From Rossellomorea vietnamensis (lineage in GTDB: Bacteria > Bacillota > Bacilli > Bacillales > Bacillaceae_B): a stretch of 64,000 nucleotides of DNA. The notes under the pieces were generated by a model. The model was not told the origin of the DNA and made no database searches. It worked only from the letters and a program-made list of their open reading frames with translations. A program made the translations under genes and the position numbers. Location of the stretch: assembly GCF_008180615.1 (NCBI RefSeq), contig NZ_VTEH01000017.1, positions 1 to 64,000 on the forward strand, written 5' to 3'. How positions within the stretch are numbered: the stretch's first letter is position 1; every line of letters begins with the position of its first letter. Shown here in pieces: positions 1 through 7,730 of the stretch.

Positions 1-201
1 GAGCTTCTCAAACTCAGAAGGCGTAACATAGTCATGCTTACTGTTCTGAGCTTGAATGTCTTTTTTATATTTCCGTACCCATTTAGTCATCGTGGTGTAA
101 GGGATCTCCAGCTCATAAGCTACCTCTGAAGCTTTTCTTCCTTCCTCCGCAACCATTTTACATACATACTCTTTATATTCGGATGAGTAATGTTTTCCCA
201 T
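1..201 (-). CDS. IS3-type transposase OrfA, N-terminal part (runs off the window)
   Basis: The 67 visible residues start MGKHYSSEYKEYVCKMVAEE and contain a helix-turn-helix (ASEVAYELEIPYTTMTKWVRK, about residues 25-45) followed by the basic and acidic stretch typical of the small OrfA protein of IS3-family elements, which binds the terminal inverted repeats. The start ATG (complement of 199-201) is preceded by AAGGACG. The gene is cut by the window edge, so whether the downstream OrfB (DDE catalytic part) and the programmed frameshift are intact cannot be judged. Assignment rests on recalled family resemblance of the HTH segment. Confidence 0.8.
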   Translation of the reverse strand, partial: MGKHYSSEYKEYVCKMVAEEGRKASEVAYELEIPYTTMTKWVRKYKKDIQAQNSKHDYVTPSEFEKL

Positions 202-278
202 GTGAACACGTCCTTATAAATGATAGTTATATTCTAACTTATTACCATTTTCCTGTGTCCACTTTTTAGACTAACTTA
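1..278 (-). mobile_element. IS3-family insertion sequence, left end
   Basis: The region from the window edge to about 278 holds the OrfA start plus a short leader. On the minus strand the outer end reads TTAGTCTAAAAAGTGGACAC (complement of about 257-276), which has the AAGTGGACA core common in IS3-family terminal repeats. The exact boundary and target duplication cannot be set because the other end is outside the window. Confidence 0.6.
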
Positions 279-564
279 ATTCTCTTTTCCAGCTGCGGTA
301 ATCAGCCCCTTTTTTTCGAATAGATAGGAAAGTACCTCTCCAGCCACCGCAAGATAGTGTTTTTAGTGGGAAATTCAAAGAATAGGGTAGTTTTCAAAAG
401 CAGCAATCTTTTAGAAAGGTTGTTTCCTCATATATTGTTGCTTTGAAAAAAACCAAGAGACGGATTTTTGCCCACATCCCTTGAGCTTTTTCTATAATCG
501 AAGTTCTGAGATATATAGCAACAAAGTTTACGTAAAGAGCCAATAATGAAATCTTTTTCTAAGG
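279..564. other. intergenic, one long hairpin, no gene seen
   Basis: No open frame with an RBS is visible. The stretch contains one imperfect inverted repeat at 393-447, listed separately, and runs into the sigma-B-like promoter at 565. Confidence 0.6.
393..447. repeat. inverted repeat (15-nt arms, about 26-nt loop)
   Basis: Arms TTCAAAAGCAGCAAT (393-407) and ATTGTTGCTTTGAA (434-447) pair along their whole length with one G-T and one bulged A. The right arm is followed by a run of A, so it is not a plus-strand terminator. On the minus strand the left flank gives no T-run. It resembles a dispersed hairpin element, but no second copy was noticed in this window. Confidence 0.5.
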
Positions 565-590
565 GTTTACTTATATGGCAAAGAGGGTAT
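565..590 (+). promoter_or_regulatory. probable sigma-B promoter
   Basis: GTTTAC (565-570), a 14-bp spacer, then GGGTAT (585-590). The recalled general-stress consensus is GTTTAA-N12-15-GGGTAT, so only one base differs. It lies 40 bp before the start of the GAF-STAS gene, a plausible sigma-B pathway paralogue. Confidence 0.75.
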
Positions 591-630
591 ACAACACTGT
601 TTACAGTTTTTTCAGGAAGGAATTCTATTT

Positions 631-1491
631 ATGTCTTATTCTAGTGAATTAAATATCATAAAAAACCAGCACTTCAGAAACTTTGAAGAAGCGGCAGACA
701 GCATTCTCCGCATGATGGGGAAATTAATGAACATTAATACTCTTTTCATTGCGAAGAATGACAGGAGAAGCAATGAAATTGTTAAGGTGTTGAACAGGGA
801 CAAATCCTTGCTGAGGGAAGGAGACACCCTTCCATTTAAGGATACTTTCTGTAAAGTCAGTGTGGATAAAGGCAGGGAGCTTTTAATCATTCCAGATATC
901 ACCAAACATGATTCAACCAAATCATTAAAGGTCACTCATAACCTGGGGAGCGGCAGTTTTGTAGGTATTCCTATATATTATGAAGATGGCAGCAACTATG
1001 GAACTATATGCGGGCTTGATACGGATCCCTTTTCGCTCTCTGAGGAGCAGAAGGAAATATTTGAAACGATGAGTTCACTGCTCTCCTTCGTTCTTGAACT
1101 TGACCATGCTAATAAACAGATTGAAACACTGTCGGCTCCATTGGTACCCATTACTCGAGGAGTGGCGGTTCTTCCGATTGTTGGGGTTATTAATGAAGAA
1201 AGAGCAGAAAGAATAGTAGAATTAACATTGATGAAAAGCCAGGAAATGCAGCTGGAACATCTTGTCATTGATTTATCAGGCATTACACATATCAATGATG
1301 AGGTAGTGTCTTCCCTGCTGCGGATCGTCAGTTTGATGAAACTAGTGGGCGTAGAACCTATGCTGACGGGAATCCGTCCTGAAATCGCAATGCAGGCAGT
1401 AAGGGTCCATATCAATCTGAAAGATATTCAAATTGAGGCCAATCTTGCTAACGCTTTAAGCTGGCTGGGCTTTACGCTTCAAAGAAACTAA
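631..1491 (+). CDS. GAF-STAS protein, RsbR-like stressosome paralogue
   Basis: 286 residues. An N-terminal GAF-type sensor fold (about 15-160, with GIPIYYEDGSNYGTICGLD) precedes a C-terminal STAS domain (about 170-280). RsbR proteins form the stressosome core and control sigma-B through RsbT phosphorylation of two STAS threonines. In B. subtilis RsbRA, as recalled, these lie in DITGVPVVDT and EIAQT. Here the matching segments read DLSGITHIND and EIAMQ, so the positions are Asp and Gln. RBS AGGAAGG is 10 nt before the ATG. The gene is monocistronic between a sigma-B-like promoter and a terminator. It could be a decoy or constitutively phosphomimetic subunit; function is inferred. Confidence 0.85.
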   Translation: MSYSSELNIIKNQHFRNFEEAADSILRMMGKLMNINTLFIAKNDRRSNEIVKVLNRDKSLLREGDTLPFKDTFCKVSVDKGRELLIIPDITKHDSTKSLKVTHNLGSGSFVGIPIYYEDGSNYGTICGLDTDPFSLSEEQKEIFETMSSLLSFVLELDHANKQIETLSAPLVPITRGVAVLPIVGVINEERAERIVELTLMKSQEMQLEHLVIDLSGITHINDEVVSSLLRIVSLMKLVGVEPMLTGIRPEIAMQAVRVHINLKDIQIEANLANALSWLGFTLQRN

Positions 1492-1506
1492 TAGACTTCT
1501 TGCCGG

Positions 1507-1533
1507 CCCAGAGACTGCTCTGGGTTTTGTTTT
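1507..1533 (+). terminator. intrinsic terminator
   Basis: CCCAGAG-ACTG-CTCTGGG stem (1507-1524) followed by TTTTGTTTT, directly after the GAF-STAS gene. Confidence 0.85.
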
Positions 1534-1639
1534 GAAAAAAGAGAAGATCTGTTGCTAAAGGCCTATGTATAAGGTAATGTTAAAAGTAAATAGACGAAAA
1601 ATTATAAAAAATTACAATTACTTACATATGGGGGCTTAA

Positions 1640-2563
1640 ATGAACACGTTAATGACTAAAAAGAGTTCGGATTTAGTGACCGACGAACTGGTAGTAAAGG
1701 CAATCGAACAACATCTGGCTATCATCCGGTTTGATGTCAACCGCCGAGTGGCTTATGTGAATGAGCTGTTCGCGAGCTCTATGGGTTACAAAGCAGCCGA
1801 TATGCAGGGAATGCTGCATAAGAAATTCTGTTTCCCCTCCTTTGCTAATAGCCCGGAGTATGAAGAGTTTTGGAGAAACCTGCTTGCAGGGAACAGTTAT
1901 CAAGGGAAAATAGAACGGGTGGATGCACAGGGAAACAAATTATGGCTTGAGGCCACCTACATGCCGGTTTATTCAGAAGATGGGAAAAGCGTCGTTGGTG
2001 TTTCAAAAGTGGCAACCAATATAACCAAAAGACAAACCGAAATCCTTAATATGGTGGATCACCTGAGTGAAATGTCCGAACAGCTGAATAATCGGTCAGA
2101 GATCGGCATAAAGAGAAGCAAAGAACTTCTGTCAACGATCGAAAGAATTTCCTATGAATCAAAAGAAAACAAACAAAACCTAGAGAACCTGCAGAACCAG
2201 GCGAATTTTATTACAGGTATAGTGAAAACCATCCGTGAAATCGCTGCACAAACCAACTTGCTGGCGCTTAATGCTGCCATTGAAGCAGCTCGTGCAGGCG
2301 AACATGGAAGAGGGTTTGATGTGGTCGCCAAGGAAGTCCGCAAGCTATCTGAAAAGGTAGCAATGTCAATTACAGAGGTGAAAGATAACATCGACGGTAT
2401 TGTCAAGGAAGTCGGGAAAGTGTCAGACAGCATTGAAAGGATTTCCCAGAGTGTGGATGAGAGCCAGAAACAAATAGATATCGCCATGCAGGAATTTGAT
2501 GCTATCAGCAGCTCAGCTGAGGGACTGGATAAGAAAGCACAGGAGTTTACTACTATCATTTGA
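1640..2563 (+). CDS. soluble PAS-domain chemoreceptor (MCP signalling domain)
   Basis: 307 residues with no membrane segment. A PAS fold occupies about 18-130 and the rest is the antiparallel coiled coil of methyl-accepting chemotaxis proteins, with the conserved hairpin tip [18 protein letters not shown] at about 204-221 that contacts CheA/CheW. The coiled coil is short, like B. subtilis YfmS-type soluble receptors. It should sense a cytosolic cue (the PAS ligand is unknown) and feed it to the chemotaxis kinase. The start ATG has only a weak GGGG RBS 5-8 nt upstream; a second ATG four codons in is possible. Confidence 0.85.
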   Translation: MNTLMTKKSSDLVTDELVVKAIEQHLAIIRFDVNRRVAYVNELFASSMGYKAADMQGMLHKKFCFPSFANSPEYEEFWRNLLAGNSYQGKIERVDAQGNKLWLEATYMPVYSEDGKSVVGVSKVATNITKRQTEILNMVDHLSEMSEQLNNRSEIGIKRSKELLSTIERISYESKENKQNLENLQNQANFITGIVKTIREIAAQTNLLALNAAIEAARAGEHGRGFDVVAKEVRKLSEKVAMSITEVKDNIDGIVKEVGKVSDSIERISQSVDESQKQIDIAMQEFDAISSSAEGLDKKAQEFTTII

Positions 2564-2606
2564 TACTTGGCTTGGCTTGCGTCATATTTATATTAAACAT
2601 TAGGAT

Positions 2607-2640
2607 CTCTCTCAGAAAAAGGAGAGAGCTCTTAATTTTC
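2607..2640 (+). terminator. weak hairpin after the chemoreceptor gene
   Basis: CTCTCTC (2607-2613) pairs with GAGAGAG (2622-2628), followed by CTCTTAATTTTC. The T tract is broken, so termination may be partial. Confidence 0.4.
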
Positions 2641-2713
2641 TCTCACATTAGTATTCAGTAGAATTTGCAGCTATATTTTCCCGTAAAGAAATAATAGAAA
2701 AAGGAGGGATTAT

Positions 2714-3421
2714 ATGCTGCTTCATATTGAAAGGCGTGGAAAAGGAGAACCATTGGTTTTTCTTCATTCAGGATTGCAAACAGGAACCACAGATTTCGAA
2801 TATCAACAGCAGTACTTTATGGAAAGGTACGAAATTATCGTTCCTGACTTGAGAGGTCATGGAAAATCAGCAGCGAATGATCTATCAGACTTTTTCAATG
2901 ATTGCGCCAGGGATTTAGCAGAAACGTTAGATCATCTGGAACTGCCTCAAGTGAATATAGCGGGATCTTCTTTAGGTGCACTAGCCGCCTTGTTTTTTGC
3001 GAAAAAACATCCCGAAAGAATAAAATCACTGGTGTTATCAGGGATTTTCCCCGAAAAGCCGGAGAATTGGTCTAAAATGCATGAACAAGATTCCAAAAAC
3101 CAGATGACCCTGCTGGAGAATGAAGAAGCGGCTGCCTATAATGATGAGATACACGGAAAAGGCTGGCGCAGGTTCATTCTAATGGGACAGGATGAAAACT
3201 GGTATCCTTTTGCTGAAACAGGAGACTTATCAGAACTGCAGATGCCTGTACTGTATATGGTCGGAGAAGGGAATCCATTGGAAACCAAAGGGGCGGTACT
3301 TTACCCAAAGCAGAATTCCAACATTCATGCGGCTGTCGTTCCATTTGCCTCTCACCTTGTACATCATGAACAGCCTGAAATTTACAGCAGCGTGATGGAG
3401 GAATTCTTAAGGAATATTTGA
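2714..3421 (+). CDS. alpha/beta-fold hydrolase
   Basis: 235 residues with the alpha/beta-hydrolase layout: oxyanion segment FLHSG at 16-20, strand PDLRGHG at 44-50, nucleophile elbow G-S-S-L-G at 84-88 (Ser86) and a late His in SHLVHHEQPE near the C-terminus. Length and order fit small esterases and lyases of the MenH/proline-iminopeptidase type; the substrate cannot be told. RBS AAGGAGGG lies 6 nt before the ATG. Cytosolic, no signal peptide. Stands alone. Confidence 0.85.
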   Translation: MLLHIERRGKGEPLVFLHSGLQTGTTDFEYQQQYFMERYEIIVPDLRGHGKSAANDLSDFFNDCARDLAETLDHLELPQVNIAGSSLGALAALFFAKKHPERIKSLVLSGIFPEKPENWSKMHEQDSKNQMTLLENEEAAAYNDEIHGKGWRRFILMGQDENWYPFAETGDLSELQMPVLYMVGEGNPLETKGAVLYPKQNSNIHAAVVPFASHLVHHEQPEIYSSVMEEFLRNI

Positions 3422-3546
3422 GTGAGAAAAGAAGGCCTTATGTACTTTCGTGGGTGCTCGATCCGGGCTTTTTGTATAGCAAGATTACTTGGAAGGTGTT
3501 AGGTTTAATCCTTTAAACAGGTTCTATTAAAAGGAGAGTGTGCTTA

Positions 3547-3711
3547 ATGAACACTGGAAGAATTCTTTTACTGGCGGTTTTGGCCGGCATATACTCCGCG
3601 ATCTTAAATGAAGCTGAGGAAAGTATATCACTTGGCAGGCATTTAAGTATCACCCTTCTGATCCTCGGTGTTTTCTTGACGGGTGTTCTACTCCATAAGA
3701 TAGGTAAATGA
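3547..3711 (+). CDS. 54-residue membrane protein
   Basis: ATG preceded by AAGGAGAG at good spacing. The product has two hydrophobic helices (about 5-20 and 33-50) around a short polar loop with NEAEESIS and ends HKIGK. No family recognised. The good RBS and helix pattern argue that it is real. Confidence 0.65.
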   Translation: MNTGRILLLAVLAGIYSAILNEAEESISLGRHLSITLLILGVFLTGVLLHKIGK

Positions 3712-4355
3712 AATGTATGAAAGTGGAAAGTGGTAATCTACTTTTCTATCTGAGTTCAGAAAAACAATTTAGAGTAACAGAATTGCACATGTATCCCCTA
3801 ATCCGTGTTTATAATGCCTTGAATTCTTTCCGTGCTCTATTACTCATTTTTACAGTGAAGCTTGATATGGCGCTTGTTTGCAGAGATGGAATTATAGATA
3901 CCAGGAGATATTTGGTATCTATTTTTAATTGTGCTCATTTAATTGAAAGTCTGACAACTAGGTTCTTATAAATATGTCAAAATAACATATTGCCAGTAAA
4001 CTCAAACCATTGATTTCCGCTGCTGTCTGGAAAATGGCGGACAATAAGAAGGAGAGGATGGATAAGCTAATCTTCTTCCCGATTGAGATTATCTCATAGT
4101 CTTTAAATAATATTACGAATGAAAAGAACATAAAACAGAGGACTGGAATGGAAAGTAAGACAGCAAGTGTCTGTTAACCCAAAAGGCTTTTCTGCTATCA
4201 TTCTTTAAGAGAGTTTTATAGAATAGGGTAAGAGGATTTATCGTGGTTTAAACACTCATGAAACCATTCAATTAGCCATCCTTCTAGTATAATTAATCAA
4301 GGAAACAGTTTCGGTATTTATGGATATGTAAACCGAACCAAGCAGTCCGGTGGTG
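3712..4355. other. intergenic, nothing recognisable
   Basis: About 640 bp without an RBS-supported frame or strong terminator. An 87-codon frame overlaps its start but has no RBS and no protein-like character. A short tract at 4041-4056 resembles an RBS followed by a 13-codon frame and is not convincing. Confidence 0.5.
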
Positions 4356-5099
4356 TCATTTGTCTCTGGAGGCCTTCAGCATACCATGAAAAGGACATTT
4401 GGAAAGAGCGGAATCATCGTCTCTCAGGAAATATTGCTTCCATTCGTAATTATCTTCACTTCCGTATTTTTTCAACTCTGGATGGGCTTCTATAGCATCA
4501 TATTGATGGAGTCTTTTCCGGATTTGCTTTTGGATTTTCTCAGCATATCCCGGGTTTGAATTGAATTCCTTCAGGACCCACCTGGGGGTGATTGCCATCA
4601 TCATGTAGGGGAAGCAGCGGCTGTCCCTGTTCTTGTGGAGCGGGGTGGCACAGTACATGAAGTACTGCTCTCCATGAAAGCAAAATTCCCAATGCGAATT
4701 CTCGGGGTCTGTTGGAATATGCGCCGGCCATTCTAGTTCGTCCTGTTCATTCAACTGGTTAAGCAGCTTCCAGAATAAGAATTCAAAATCTTCCACTGTA
4801 TTTGTTTCTATAAGGGCTGCTGGTGTATCAAAAAAAACGACCAGTGTAGTATACTTGCCGAAATCACGGCTCTTTATGGAATACTGCTTAAGGATATCAG
4901 CAAGCTCGATTCCCGTGGATTCGGAACCTGGAAAACCTGCGAATCCATATCGCAGATGTTTCAAGCCATATGCCTGTGTGGCAGGAATGCAGGGGAATTT
5001 CTTATTGCTGGTCATCTTTTCGGCGAACAGGCTGATGGCATCTTTCTGCCATGGACATAACCCTTCTGTTTCTGGACTGCCTTCTTGGTATAAAACCAT
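4356..5099 (-). CDS. YqcI/YcgG family protein (candidate heme enzyme)
   Basis: 247 residues when started at MVLYQEGSPETEG, which has GAGGAGGGTG 8 nt upstream; the open frame extends 52 codons further with no RBS. Conserved family features visible are FPC in the N-terminal part, YGFAGFP, WEFCFHGEQYF in the middle and the C-terminal CPFHGM. Members of PF08892 characterised in natural-product pathways (for example DcsA and GntA) are heme-dependent N-hydroxylases acting on guanidine or arginine nitrogens. No biosynthetic neighbours are present, so the substrate is unknown. The last residues are KASRDK. Confidence 0.85.
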   Translation of the reverse strand: MVLYQEGSPETEGLCPWQKDAISLFAEKMTSNKKFPCIPATQAYGLKHLRYGFAGFPGSESTGIELADILKQYSIKSRDFGKYTTLVVFFDTPAALIETNTVEDFEFLFWKLLNQLNEQDELEWPAHIPTDPENSHWEFCFHGEQYFMYCATPLHKNRDSRCFPYMMMAITPRWVLKEFNSNPGYAEKIQKQIRKRLHQYDAIEAHPELKKYGSEDNYEWKQYFLRDDDSALSKCPFHGMLKASRDK

Positions 5100-5239
5100 A
5101 AAAAAACACCCTCCTCTCAGTAAACAGGATATTACCGTCGAAGATATAGGTGAATGTCCTCTTAGTGAATGGGCGGGTGTCCTGTATTGAAATGTGTTTA
5201 ATATCACGGAGCAGGAGATTTTACTCAGAGGAATACTAT

Positions 5240-5271
5240 AAATAAAGCCGGCCATACATTGACCGGCCGGC
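5240..5271 (-). terminator. terminator-like hairpin after yqhV
   Basis: GCCGGCC (5247-5253) and GGCCGGC (5265-5271) form a 7-bp GC stem; on the minus strand it is followed by TTTATTT. Confidence 0.6.
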
Positions 5272-5279
5272 AGTATACT

Positions 5280-5555
5280 TTATTTCATTTTTAAGCTTAA
5301 CCCAATTAATAGCACTCCCGAGATGAGACAGACGGCCTTCATCAGTGAAATCTTCCCCGATAAACCCATCAGTCCGATTGCCGTGGTGGAAAAAAATATC
5401 GTTGGTCCTACAAGGGCCAGCAAGGTATTGATGGCAAACGCCTTCTCAAGATCATTGAATTTCAACATAAGCAAGGCAGCGCCAATTTCTATGCTTCCTG
5501 ATAAAATTCTTAAAGCCACTATTGCCAAAAGAGCCTTTTCTATATAGACAAACAT
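5280..5555 (-). CDS. yqhV: YqhV family membrane protein (DUF2619)
   Basis: 91 residues with three hydrophobic helices. The motifs LRILSGSIEIGAALLMLKFN and AINTLLALVGPTIF match recalled B. subtilis YqhV (LRVLSSMIELTAAIVMLVTN, VNSILAIVGPLIF). Function is unknown in the family. The ATG at the complement of 5553-5555 is chosen because GAGGGGAC sits 5 nt upstream; the GTG five codons earlier lies inside that RBS. In B. subtilis yqhV is near spoIIIA; here it stands alone. Confidence 0.85.
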   Translation of the reverse strand: MFVYIEKALLAIVALRILSGSIEIGAALLMLKFNDLEKAFAINTLLALVGPTIFFSTTAIGLMGLSGKISLMKAVCLISGVLLIGLSLKMK

Positions 5556-5751
5556 CCAACGTCCCCTCACTATACAGTCTTGGTATGTAGAAACATACGA
5601 TCCATGAAAGAAATCGCTTGTACAATTTATGCTAAGCCTGGCGGGAATAGTAGTGAAATGAAGAAAATGCCTGCCTGTAGGAAATGTGTTTTAGAGAATA
5701 AAGGTTGAGCCAGGCTCAAATTAAAGACAAAATACAAGTAAGGGCGATCCT

Positions 5752-5993
5752 TTGAAAAAACTTCAACTTTTGATTGCTTTGAAACTTTCCATCTTTATCA
5801 TATGTGGTTGTTTACAGATTTCTAATTCTTTTCATACTTCTCGGGAAGCGCAGATTGAATACTTAACTGATGAGGAATTTGAAAAAGTGGGACACTAGGA
5901 CTAGGCAGCCCGTGCGTGAAGGAAGCCTTGGCGAAACTTGCATTCCATATAAACTTAGGGGCTGAAAATGAAGATGCAGCTGAGTATGAATAG
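5752..5993 (+). pseudogene. frameshifted small secreted/lipoprotein gene
   Basis: Frame one starts at TTG 5752 (AAGGG nearby) and reads MKKLQLLIALKLSIFIICGC, a signal-like N-terminus, then EAQIEYLTDEEFEKVGH and a stop at about 5896. A second frame continues with LGLGSPCVKEALAKLAFHI and NLGAENEDAAEYE before a stop at 5991-5993. Joined near 5880-5895 they give one protein of about 80 residues with an even composition, which suggests a single frameshift. No family recognised. It could also be two unrelated chance frames. Confidence 0.45.
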
Positions 5994-6130
5994 TCTTCAG
6001 GGGATATTTCCGGAATTGATTAGTGCTGTTTTCTACTATAAAACATAAATGGGTGAATGAAAAAAAGATCAGAAAATTTTTCTAAATAGTTCAGTTTAGA
6101 GGTGCAAAACCTAAATATCCATAGTCTCTA

Positions 6131-6168
6131 GCATACGAATTTTCACCATTATTCGTATGCTGTTTTTT
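6131..6168 (+). terminator. strong intrinsic terminator
   Basis: Perfect 10-bp stem GCATACGAAT (6131-6140) and ATTCGTATGC (6151-6160), then TGTTTTTT. It has no intact plus-strand gene before it, only the frameshifted frame ending at 5993, which supports that frame once being expressed. Confidence 0.85.
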
Positions 6169-6295
6169 ATTGATATTACAGCATATTATTTACTTTCAAG
6201 TGTGTTTTCGTATCTAATTTCACACACGTTTCCGTAACACTGAAATATATATTGTAGTCTTGTGATTTATGTAGTGAAATAACTTGCAGAATGGC

Positions 6296-6330
6296 AAAAA
6301 AAACCATAACGTAATTTGTCCATTATGGTT
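6296..6330 (-). terminator. intrinsic terminator of the lipoprotein gene
   Basis: AACCATAA (6302-6309) pairs with TTATGGTT (6323-6330); read on the minus strand the stem is followed by seven or more T. Confidence 0.8.
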
Positions 6331-6426
6331 AATTATTCTTTCATAAGGGCTTCAACTTTGCAGCAAATTTACTGTTTGAAAAACGGTTTTTCTTCTACAA
6401 AGGGATCGTTTGTTGAATAAGCATTT

Positions 6427-6783
6427 TTATTCCTCAACAACTTCAACTTTATTTGAATCAGTTTGTGGTGGATTTGATTCCATTGCTGGCTGACCTTTGT
6501 TATACGAAACAATAACTTTTTGACCTACCTCTAACTCGTTATATTTACCCTCTTTGACAAAAAAGTAAGTGGCAGAAAAGTCATCTTGTGCTTGTATGAA
6601 AAGTTCGTCTTTGGACTTTTTCTCTATATCCTCTTTTGTGATATTTTCCATAACAAGTATTTGAAACCCACTATCATGGCGTTTTTCAATAATATATCCT
6701 TCAAAAGTTATATTGTTAAATGGGTTTCCACAACCCGATAAAATTCCGACTATAAGCATTAAAATCACTATCAGCCTTTTCAA
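6427..6783 (-). CDS. DUF3221-like lipoprotein
   Basis: 118 residues. TTG at the complement of 6781-6783 is the best start: GAGGGAG lies about 12 nt upstream and the product then opens with a compact signal MKRLIVILMLIVGILSGC, lipobox LSGC with the lipidated Cys at 18. An upstream GTG three codons earlier sits too close to the RBS. The mature part begins an OB-like GYIIEKRHDSGFQILV pattern as in DUF3221 lipoproteins of Bacillus; role unknown. Low GC and flanking inverted repeats suggest acquisition. Confidence 0.75.
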   Translation of the reverse strand: MKRLIVILMLIVGILSGCGNPFNNITFEGYIIEKRHDSGFQILVMENITKEDIEKKSKDELFIQAQDDFSATYFFVKEGKYNELEVGQKVIVSYNKGQPAMESNPPQTDSNKVEVVEE

Positions 6784-7081
6784 GACAAACACTCCCTCAT
6801 TTGTTCTATACCTAGATGTTATCGCAATTACCTCAAACTGTTGTTATCAATTTTACCAATCACTTGTTCCATTAAACTACCTTTAATGGAATATTGCTCC
6901 AACTTCATCTTACCATAATTCTTTCAATAAGGCTGACAGTTTTGGCTGCAGTTTACCATACGAATTAGGTTGTAAATTAGTACGAGGTTCCATATGAAAA
7001 AAGCAGTTCAATTAAGGCTGCAAATTGTGTTTTTGTACTCCAAAACTGAACTACTTAAAATTTTTCTCTGACCTTTTTCAT
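6784..7081. other. intergenic, holds the right inner end of the inverted repeat
   Basis: AT-rich, no gene seen. It contains the right terminal repeat copy at about 7025-7081. Confidence 0.5.
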
Positions 7082-7400
7082 TTAGTGCTTCATAGTAAAT
7101 AAATCCTCCCTGATAACAGCTGCTGATACCGGCTTCTCTACAGGTTCTCTTTCTTTATCTGCAACAGGAACCTCATCCTCAATCAACAGTTTCCTCAAGC
7201 TTGCACTGAGTGAGTTAAAGCATAATATCGTGAGCGCAAATAGGATTAATGGCACAACTACCAGGGTCGGTGTAATAAAGATTTGGTTAATGTTTATGCT
7301 GATCGTAGCAGCCCATTCATTGGTTTGTGAGAAATATAAAGGATTGGAAGGGTCCAATCCACTAAAGGCAAAGTCTGCTATCTTCAGTCCACCGAGGGCA
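7082..7400 (-). pseudogene. C-terminal remnant of an ABC transporter permease
   Basis: The minus-strand frame reads LGGLKIADFAFSGLDPSN, then NEWAATISININQIF and a hydrophobic helix (TPTLVVVPLILFALTILCF), ending FTMKH. It aligns with the end of the intact permease at 15729-16745 (EWAGMMAMNYKDIF, MVPMLFFSLTILSL). Everything upstream of about 7400 is missing and the protein-like frame dissolves into unrelated DNA, so this is a truncated DppC/OppC-type permease tail. Confidence 0.7.
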
Positions 7401-7413
7401 AGACAAGCGAGGC

Positions 7414-7557
7414 GGCGAGACAGAATTTGTCCTGCTTGCCGACAACCTCTGCCCCATGGAACAGCGCGAGCTTTCGAGGAACCTGAATGGCTTTCAGTTG
7501 AAATTTTTACGAGATGAACGGTATCGGTACAAGGTAAAGACCGAGCTGGAATCTTAA
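7414..7557 (+). pseudogene. orphan C-terminal gene fragment
   Basis: A plus-strand frame with GETEFVLLADNLCPMEQREL, then NLNGFQLKFLRDERYRYKVK and ES before TAA (7555-7557). It has no start or RBS and abuts the permease remnant, whose frame it opposes. The composition is protein-like and the GC is higher than in its neighbours. No family recognised. It looks like the tail of a gene left by a deletion or rearrangement. Confidence 0.45.
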
Positions 7558-7602
7558 AAGGGTGACTATTGAATTTGGGTCGTTTTGTTTTCTGAAAGCA
7601 GG

Positions 7603-7656
7603 AAAAAAGGAATCCATCCTGTCCAAGTGAATCGTTGGAAGGAAGGGTTCCTTTTT
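7603..7656. terminator. bidirectional terminator-like hairpin
   Basis: AAAAAAGGAA on the left and TTCCTTTTT on the right, with an inner TCCAA/TTGGA pair. It would serve the RNase J gene on the minus strand and the gene fragment on the plus strand. Confidence 0.55.
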
Positions 7657-7730
7657 CAAAAGATAAGAAAATATAAAATTTTTAATTTGAAATCGGGGAG
7701 CGTTTCTGATCAAGGCCTGAGCTTTTTTTG

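Larger units (their letters stand above)
6055..7085. repeat. about 1-kb low-GC segment with imperfect terminal inverted repeats
   Basis: The first about 55 bp from 6055 on the plus strand and the last about 55 bp up to 7085 on the minus strand align: both start ATGAAAAA, share TCAGA, AAAATTTT and TAGTTCAGTTT, and then CAAAA. ATTCGTATG also recurs further inside both ends. The enclosed DNA is visibly AT-richer than its surroundings and holds a single lipoprotein gene. No transposase is present. It may be the relic of a mobile element or an island. Confidence 0.45.

Noticed and set aside
3708-3971. 87-codon plus-strand frame after the 54-residue gene
   Set aside because: No RBS, no protein-like composition, no recognisable motif.
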